Assembly: GCA_033026295.1 (NCBI GenBank) | Contig: CM065189.1 | Span: 4,158,951 to 4,222,950, forward strand | Length of the DNA stretch: 64,000 bases | DNA from: Channa striata | Lineage: Eukaryota; Chordata; Actinopteri; Anabantiformes; Channidae | Direction of reading: 5' to 3' | Part shown: positions 56,340 to 64,000 of the stretch, in pieces | How the letters are laid out: the number at the start of each line of letters is the position of its first letter | How positions within the stretch are numbered: the first letter of the stretch is position 1 | Position numbers and translations under genes: made by a program | The notes under the pieces: generated by a model | Seen by the model: the letters and a program-made list of their open reading frames with translations, nothing else | What the model was told of the DNA's origin: nothing | The model's database searches: none

Positions 56340-59300
56340 TTTAAAGAAGCACCTACACAGTGTCTGTTTCCCCTCTACAGCTGCTGCAGCTTGCAGTCGA
56401 GGTGCGTTCAGGGACACTACAAAGTGTAGGTCATCTGTGTTTTGTCAGAAACAACAAACTCGAAAGCTCATTAAAGGAATCTCTCTCCTCACATATGTTG
56501 CACTGGACCTTCACCCGTATCCCTCTTGTGCCCCTTTGCTCACTTCTAGCATAAAACATCACAGCAGGGACTGTGGCAGTATCACTACCAAGTCATGTTG
56601 CTGCACTGGGCAACATGAAAAGTTGCAGCTTCATTATGTGAAGTGGAAAAATCTGACATAAGTACGCAAGTATATCTTTTTTCTACTGCTGTATACGCTG
56701 CTCTGTGTAACAATCAACACCTCTCTGCTTAGGCAACCATAAAAATATCAAAAGACTCCCTCAAGAGTTAAAAAAATGCTCTGTCTCAGGCACCTTTATA
56801 AATCCTAGACTGTGTAGAATCCTGTAGTTGGCTTTTTATAATTCTACCGAGGCCAGGGCAGAGAAAGAAACAGTGGTGAAAAAGCAACACACCGAGGACT
56901 GTCTGGTCAAAGTCTGTTTGTTCTTAGAGATTCTGGACACACACACACACACACATAGTTAGCTAGTCTGCAGAGGGATGAGCAGGGCAATGGGGTTATT
57001 GATTTCTGCTTGTTGTTGTTTGGAAGGCTAGGTTGTCATAGCGGCTCCACATAGACTGCACACAGCAACAACAAGAGTCATTTAATCTGGATGGGATGAA
57101 GAGCAGATTTAAAGTTAGAACACTCAACGGCCACACTTTCAAAGGTTAAACCGACTGCTGGACACTGCTGGTGTAATCAGGGGGACAGCATTTCTTGCAG
57201 TGGGGTTTGTTGAGACAGAAAAAAATATATTCCAACAAATTATTCATTGTTTTTTTGTTGTTGTTTTTTTTTTACTGTTGCTAGCTGACAGTCAAATTCT
57301 CCCTTTTTTCCCATCACCACATCATTTCTTCTCCAGGACGTTTAAAAGCAAATGATACAGAGAATCCAAGTCAGGTGACCATTTCTTCTCCCTGCCAGTA
57401 GCCCTTCATCTGCCAGTCAGCTCCCAGCCACTGAGCTGCTCTTCTGTTGCCTGAAAGCAGAATCTTAAACTATCTCCTTTGATTTCATTTTGGTATATAT
57501 AATTGTTGCTGAACAGCTGCAGGTAGAGTATAATGGTATGATACTAAAACTACTACAGTGGTTTTCATTGTCATATTGAGGACATGTTGACATGTGGCTG
57601 GGAGGACTCGAGAACTGAACTATCAACTCTGGGGTTTAGGAACATCTGTGCTACCAAGTGAGTCACAGCTGCCCAGTTTAGATATTTTATACCAAGGTGA
57701 ATTTGCAGTGACGATTGAGTAGTGCAGATATCTGCTAATAATGTCTGTTCTTAGAGAAATAACACAAACCTGTGTTGAACTGATTCATCTAAATGAACCC
57801 TGAAAGCTTGGCACTGCTATAAAAAGGCAAAAGAAATCATCATCAATCAGGAAACCTCTGATTAAATTTAATGTCTTGTTGTTTTTTTGTTTTTTTTTGG
57901 ATGTGCAGCTCTGGCTTGATGGGCTTGATTTTCTGTTGTGTTTCTGAACTGCCCTGTTTTCTTTTAAATCATGTTTTATAGTTTTATATATTTCGTGTTA
58001 CAATGCTTAATTATTATACGTGGATTTGAGGTCACATCAGGAATCTCTGTTAAAAAATGCAGTGTAAACTGTATTATGGCTTTTGTTTCTCGATGCACCA
58101 CCTGACAGCACTTTATATTCATTAACAACCTCTCTTACCAATTTTAACAACCACACAATTTTATAAAAGGAAGCAAAATTGAAATTGCCTCATAATAATA
58201 AACTTTCCACAATAGAACCATATTACTGATATTCAGAATACATGCATCATAATTTATTATGTCCTTAAAATCAGATAGCATTTAGGATTTAACCTGAGAA
58301 TGCTCACAATGTAACAAAAGGTTTGACTGTAAAAATATATAGTATAAGTGATAACTAATATTTCAAAATTGTCTAAGCTGCAAATACAGAAATTTACAAG
58401 GCCACTGATGCGTTGAAGACACGTCCAACAATATGATAGTACAGTTATTTACTAAACCTTGGAACTGCAAACACAACTAAAGCTTACCTTAACCCTGGCG
58501 AAACCCACAATATAGTGCATTTAGTGGGAGAGGAAATCATTATTAGTGAACGTCAATAATCTGTCGGCTGCAATGCAGCCATATTTGATGGACAACTGTT
58601 GTCAGCCATTTAACCCAGGTCACCAGCCTCATGCTAATAGGCTTTTTTCCATTCTGACAAAATATCTAAAATATCAGATTTCCTCTGCGGTAAAACAAAT
58701 TATTGCTTCTCCTGGTATATATATAAATACGGCAACACAGGTGCTTAAGGATGATAACGAGGCAGCACTGCAGTCACTATGTCATCAAGGGGGCAACATA
58801 CCAGGAACTGTAGATGCAGAGCAAGGGCATAGTGCAGAGCTTTTAAAGACCACCCAAGGCCCTGTCACAGACCTGCCAAAAAGTTAGGACATTTACTACC
58901 AAAGTAGAACTGAAATTACTGCTCCACATAGATTTCAAGAAGTGTTCTCTATTTACTCTAGCGACCCACCACTCACATGAATATGTACACGGTACGTATT
59001 TATGGTAAGGGCATCGATCATTATAAAGCATGATAAACATATTTTCAACTTATGAAATGGGCAAAATCAAATGAAAGTTTTTACCACTACAAACTGATAA
59101 GGTTTATTTTTAAAAAATCTGGGAAAAGTTAATGGCTGGTATCACCTTATGGCTAGAGCACCTTCCTCATTGGGGTTACAGTAACAAACACAAAAGTAAG
59201 AAGTCAGAACGTTTTTATTAGTGTTGATCTATTTGTATCTTTTAAAGGAGATGATGTTCCATGAGACTCTGTGTTCAGGAAATGATAACGGTTTGTGTAT

Positions 59301-61760
59301 GCCGCAGTTCGTCAAACTACATTAAACCTTGTCTGCAGCAGCAAACACCTGATGTTTTCCATCAGTTTTTGCACTTGATGTGTTCAGCTACTGTTCAGTT
59401 GTGCACTGAGAGACATTTTGGCAGCACTCACAGCTCAATACGCAATCAATGCAATGCATTTAATTCTAAAGAACCCGAAGTGTAAAAAGTTGCTCCGGGG
59501 TGGAAACAGTGAAGCTGTGCTGTAATGTGGCCAGTCTAGACAGTTGTTTTAGTTTGGATTGAAGTGGATCTGTTCTGCCAGACATACATTAGGTGGAAGA
59601 TTGAAAAGTGCGGCTGAAAAACATCCGTTGTTAACAATCCAAATATGACGACTTAATGGCAGGTGTAAAGGGATTGTATATAACACATTGTGTTCTAAAA
59701 TAAAACTTCAGTCATTATCTACTCACTGCTCAAATGAAATGGCCACCACCAAGGCCAGCAGCTGAAGTGCCACTAATGGCTGCTGGATGCTAAAAAAAAG
59801 TCTGCTCAGAAAGCCCCAATTTTTACAACGGATTATTTGACAATGTATCACTCTGTGACTGTCCTGTACTGGTTTGGTAGAATTGTCTCAGGTGTGTGGG
59901 ACTGGGCAACTGTCAGCAAAAAAAAAAGTAGAAAGCCAGCAACAAATGTAGCAAACGGAAACTTTTCTAAAATGTTCGATCTCAGTTGAGTTTAATTAAA
60001 ATGTGAGGCAGCTGAAGATGAAAATTCCAAAATAAACTCCCAACTCCCAGTTATTGTCTTTTTTGCAGCCTGTTGGTATTTAAATCAAACCTATGTGGTC
60101 AAAGAAGCTCCAATAATCTGTGTCAGGAATGGATGATTTTTGACTTCACCCTCACATTCTCAACGGGATGAGTCAGAGGACTGCTTTAAAATATAAAGAA
60201 AAAATGGATTTGTATTTGATGTATTTGTGATGTGTATTTGTCGTATTTGTAGTCCATTTTGGCATTAGTGACGTTATCGTTATTTCAAGACCAAAGAGTT
60301 AATGAAATAAGGTAATCCAGACACACGGTTCTTTTTTCATTCATTAAATGGTGGTCTGACTTGCAAGAGACGCTCACAAAGTTAGTGTAGTGTCAGTTAA
60401 AGCCCAGTGATAAAGAACTTTCCATGTGCTCAAAAGGTGATAATGTGGATATGTCTTGGGGGAAGAAGGCAAAACACAGTGTGAATATGAATATAATTGG
60501 TGAATTTACAGCAAAGGAGCGGGTATGTCCACAACATTTTGTTTCTCTGCCTCTGTCTGTAGCTGCTTCATTCTCTTCCCTGTTCCCTGGCCCTTACTTT
60601 CCACTCTTTCACTCGCATTGCAGATATGTCTAAATACATGTAATATTGATATCAGTTCATCCGCAGTCATCGTTACAGATTAATCAGTAGCCTCGTCCAT
60701 CATCTCTGATGTGATGTAAACACAACTCTGATTTTTATAGTGCACTTTTTTGCATCATGCTCTGCCTGCTGCGCTCGTACCCATGGACAGAGCATGGTGG
60801 AGCACGGGAGGCCTGAGCAGAACAAAGCGAATTGATGTCAAGTCTCGTGCTGGTGTTAGTTTAAGGTGCATATTGTAGCTTTGACTATTTTATGAAATAT
60901 AGTGTAGGTTCTAAAATAATTCATGTTTGCACTGGTGCAGTTGTCAAAGCATGTAATGGAGAACAAGCAAACATATTAGCTGTGCATTAGTACCATTGAA
61001 TGAAAGAAACAGTAATAAAGTACAACAACAATTTCTACTCTATTACTCCGCAGGGATGAGGGGAACTGCTGAGTTCCTCACTTAAACACTCATCTGATTT
61101 GTAAAATGTTCCCTGTGACTTGAGCAGGTCCTCCTGTTTCCACTGAGGTTAGATCCCCGCCAGCAGTTACATACTATTCTCAGTTCTCATATTCTCACAT
61201 TCTCACCCACTTATTTTGCATTTTGTGAACGAAGGCAGGAAAAAACCTGACTGCAAGCTGGTCAACGTGGAGGTAAACAATGCTGGACGTTGCAAATATT
61301 TTATAAGGATGGAAATGCAGTCAACATATTTGTTACCACTGAAAAACACGAAGAAGCTTAAACATGACTATTGTGTTTTTTCACAGGAGAATTTCACAGA
61401 CTATATTTCATATAGAAATATGGTGCAACTTTGTGTACAGCCCAGGAATCAAACTTTCTTTCACTTGTGGGCCAGCATTTGTTCTCTTGCTTCAGGCTGT
61501 TGGATGAACAAATAGACGCACTGAAGGCAGCTCTGCAGCAGGGCAAAAAACAAAAGTGATGCCAGCTTTAAATAATACATTTCACACAGTATGGCGTCTG
61601 TTTCTCAATGCATCACAAAGTGTTGGATGATGATTCGGTCGCCGTGTCTCTGTGAGCAGGACACTGCTGACTGTCTAACAGGGTCAGAGCAGCCAAGGGT
61701 TAAACGCACGTACTAAATAATCAGGAAAGCGAGACTGTGCTGATCAGCCTCTCCTCTGTT
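56340..61760. other. Gene-free block, mostly unassigned
   Basis: It holds an AC microsatellite (56937-56955), T/G-rich low complexity at 57,249-57,272, and a degenerate tRNA-like end GAGGACTCGAGAACTGAACT ... CACAGCTGCCC at 57,602-57,675. The latter may be the remnant of an interspersed repeat. No exon recognised. Open frames at 58,546-58,887 and 61,216-61,515 have no domain. Confidence 0.45.
56937..56955. repeat. (AC)9 microsatellite
   Basis: Uninterrupted AC units. Confidence 0.9.
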
Positions 61761-61799
61761 TTCTTCTAAATGTATTCAAATTGAGATGTAAACTAACTC

Positions 61800-62105
61800 T
61801 CTGCTTCAGTTTCTGCCGGCGTCGAAACTCTTGATTGGCTCTTGTCCGGCTGTAGCTGAAGATTTGCATAAAGTTGCCTTCTTCAGCCGCTCCTGCCGCG
61901 TCGCAGGGTTCCTTTTGTCTCTGTCTCAAACAGCGGGGCGTATGGAGCAACTGTGCAGGGCTTTTTTTCTCTTTTTTTTTGACAATGAATGGAAGCATTC
62001 GCTAATCACTGACATGTTGCTGATAGCGTAAGCACACCGTGAGACACCAGCCGTACCGGGGAATTAGGCAACAGCCTACGGTTGCGTTTTTGGCAAGGTA
62101 CTATA
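61800..62105. promoter_or_regulatory. Candidate CpG-enriched regulatory block
   Basis: CpG dinucleotides cluster here (GCCGGCGTCGAAAC, CAGCCGCTCCTGCCGCGTCG, CAGCGGGGCGTATGG), in contrast to the CpG-poor surroundings. The block contains an inverted CCAAT box in CTTGATTGGCTCTTG near 61,830 and an octamer-type GATTTGCATAA near 61,861. The combination suits a promoter, first exon or conserved enhancer of a gene lying outside or across the window edge. No exon could be recognised on either strand. Confidence 0.3.
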
Positions 62106-62540
62106 ATGTGAGTCCAACTCTTCAGAAACTGTGTGAATTGGGGAGGAGTGTGTCAGTCAGGCCACAGCTGCATCGTCCTCCCTCCCCAACATCTCCCCTA
62201 AAGTCATTTAGTTAGGGCGGCCTGCCAATCCAAAATATCATTGACTGTTTTCATTTGGTTTCTTTTCCGAACCTTTTTGAAACTGGTACCATATTATTTC
62301 ATAAAAGAGCTGCACACAAATCTTTGATTGCCACAGCTGCGGTACAGTATATATTTCTCTCTGTTTCACTCTTTCCACACACACTGACTTGTCTGTTAAC
62401 AGCTGTCACTGTGAACACTGACCGTCACGAAGATCCAACTGTTGCACTACGTTATTAAGGACAGCTAAACTAACATTAGAATACAGCTGGATTTATTGCC
62501 CTGCTGAACATAGCTGCTGGAAATTATCGACTAGTGCATC

Positions 62541-62748
62541 GGTCAAGGCAGATGGCCGCCCACCCTGAGCCCGGAGGTTTCTTCCGTTAAAGGGAGTTTT
62601 TCCTCTGCACTGTTAGCTGCTCAAGGGGGACTTGTTGGGTTTTCTCTAAATGTCTGTATAGTCTTGACTTTATTATGTAAAGTGCCTTGAGATGACATTA
62701 TTGGGAATTGGCGCTATATAAATTAAGTTGAATTAAACTGAATTGATT
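62541..62748 (+). mobile_element. L2/Maui-like LINE 3' tail
   Basis: CGGTCAAGGCAGATGGCCGC, then CCACCCTGAGCCCGGAGGTT, TTCTTCCGTTAAAGGGAG, GGGGACTTGTTGGGTTTTC, AAAGTGCCTTGAGATGACAT, and GGCGCTATATAAATTAAGTT, then GAATTAAACTGAATTGA. It is collinear with 8,603-8,826, apart from a missing GGTTCTGCTGGA piece after 'GAGCC'. No coding part is retained. Confidence 0.87.
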
Positions 62749-62749
62749 T

Positions 62750-63775
62750 GCATGTGGATCATGTCTTAACTAATGATAATCCTGCTACAGAATCCACATG
62801 ACTCATGAAACATATTTCCCAAGACTCAAAAGGGGATTCTTACGAGGATACTCTAAGGGCCAGAGATATTAGCAACACACGCTTAGAAATGTAGAAAATA
62901 TACAAATAAATAACTAAATAAGCGTGCAGAAGTTTAATGATCAAATCAGTGTGATTTACCCAACATTTGAATTCCAGTTGTTTCCAATATTTTCATGCTG
63001 CAATCTAAAGCAGAAGAGAGGCTCGGAAAGAGAAATCTGTATTCTTTAGGATTAAAAGACAGAAATAAAGAGTCCGCTTGTGCAGAGGCACCAAGTGAAC
63101 GAAAAGTGCTTTACTTGTCATTACACATACAGGGTGTACAACAAAACTGCGACATGATCATGATTAGTAGTATTTAATTTAAACGATGATGTCTGTGTGC
63201 ATGCAGGTGTTAAATACACGTAAAAAAGTGGTGTCCTTATAAGAGAGATTTGAATTGGTATTAATTATAAAACAGCTGTGCTGCCTTGAATCTGCTGTGC
63301 AGAATTTAGAAGCAGGTTATTGCATTCGTGTTTGGTGTATTGATTGTATATGGATCTGAAAAATGCCTGCATATTATAGTACACTACTTGTGTAGACCAG
63401 CAAAACCACACACACAAACCTTAGCCACCAGGTTGATTCTTTATGACAATTAAGTTTATTTTTAACATATGTAATTTGTAGTAATAATCTATGTTTAATA
63501 ATGTGTGTGTTAATTCAGGCATTTCCATAGTTGTCATGAAAGTTGCACAAGCCTGATACATGATCATGTGCTTAGACTAATAGGGATTCTGTGTTGTGAT
63601 GCAAAAAATAGTCTGCGATTGAGGGTAAAACACAAATGCTAGTGTTCATAACTGGTGGTGCATTCAAGAGTAGCTCTGAAATAACACGATTTATCTATAT
63701 GCTTGCTTGCTAACCTTGCTCACACTTTCTTATTTGTTTTAATATTTCAACTTATCTACGTACGTGTCTATTCAA
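62750..63775. other. Unassigned gene-free block
   Basis: AT-rich DNA with no recognised exon or repeat body. Confidence 0.45.
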
Positions 63776-63789
63776 TTAAAATTCACTGG

Positions 63790-63992
63790 ACCACTGAGAC
63801 GAAATGATGCAGCTATTTGCAACAAAATGCACAGACAGGATCATGTGAAGTACAAACAATACGTGGAGAAAAGTGGCTACTGCTTCTAAAGAAAGCTTCA
63901 AGTGGTTTAACAAATCACACATATTATTTTTATTGCATTAAAAAAAAAAAGTCTCAACTTTTCTGGAATAAAGTGTATATAAAAATAAGAAT
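63790..63992 (+). mobile_element. Degenerate end of a non-autonomous DNA element
   Basis: ATTTTTATTGCATTAAAAAA, then AGTCTCAACTTTTCTGGAAT resembles the 'CATTTTACACAGCGTCCCAACTTTTTTGGAATTGGGG' terminus of the element also hinted at 13.4 and 48.0 kb. Upstream ATGATGCAGCTATTTGCAAC parallels the family's ATGATTTGCAAAT. The terminal GGGGTTGTA is lost. Confidence 0.35.
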
Positions 63993-64000
63993 AAATGAGT

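Noticed and set aside
58546..58887. 113-codon open frame
   Set aside because: No domain recognised and no supporting gene context; possibly part of an unidentified repeat.
61216..61515. 99-codon open frame near the window end
   Set aside because: No domain or homology recognised. Flanks show no clear splice or initiation context, so it was not annotated.

Overview
The window looks like AT-rich, gene-poor DNA from a ray-finned (teleost) fish. I infer this from repeat families I recognise as typical of fish: L2/Maui-like LINEs with a GAATT-type 3' tail, a CR1/Rex1-like LINE ending in repeated TTCTGA, an RTE-like LINE, a small R4/Dong-like relic, a Tc1/mariner relic, hAT-like non-autonomous elements, a tRNA-derived SINE family, and many long CA/GT microsatellites. 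No host protein-coding exon could be identified with confidence. The open reading frames are mostly 60-160 codons long, have no recognisable domain, and lie in repeats or in apparently random AT-rich DNA. The window is probably intergenic or deep intronic.

Layout. 1-3,480: simple repeats and unassigned DNA. 3,480-4,225: minus-strand RTE-like LINE relic. 8,030-8,830: 3' end of an L2 LINE. 12,556-12,752: a second L2 tail. 13,430-14,210: a DNA-transposon terminal fragment, a degenerate interspersed repeat, then a broken Tc1-like transposase. 14,700-15,350: microsatellite cluster. 15,700-15,940: SINE. 18,574-19,106: hAT-like element with a near-perfect target duplication. 19,260-20,800: L2 endonuclease-domain relic. 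22,527-23,114: hAT-like end followed by a SINE. 23,845-24,075: R4-like relic. 24,480-24,670: truncated SINE. 25,408-26,074: possible solo LTR. 26,287-26,660: element with inverted ends. 27,200-29,810: two uncharacterised repeats (here X and Y), Y carrying a 354-bp hAT-like insertion. 30,000-38,800: mostly unassigned, with microsatellites and candidate regulatory DNA at about 36.8-37.0 kb. 38,790-41,430: second X/Y copy, X split by a 1.3-kb LTR-like insertion. 42,800-43,412: L2 reverse-transcriptase relic. 44,455-44,780: tRNA-headed repeat relic. 47,035-47,875: two SINE copies. 49,690-51,241: CR1/Rex1-like LINE with a mutated catalytic site. 52,735-52,955: SINE. 55,900-56,200 and 62,541-62,745: L2 fragments.

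No cellular pathway or operon-like system is present. What the window does offer is a layered record of transposition: non-LTR retrotransposons of at least four lineages, the SINEs they may have mobilised, hAT-like elements with readable target-site duplications, and nested insertions that give relative ages. The repeat names are from recognition of conserved protein motifs and tail sequences, not from database comparison. A few non-repetitive blocks (36.8-37.0, 38.0-38.3, 45.0-45.25 and 61.8-62.0 kb) contain transcription-factor-like motifs and are the best places to look for conserved regulatory DNA.
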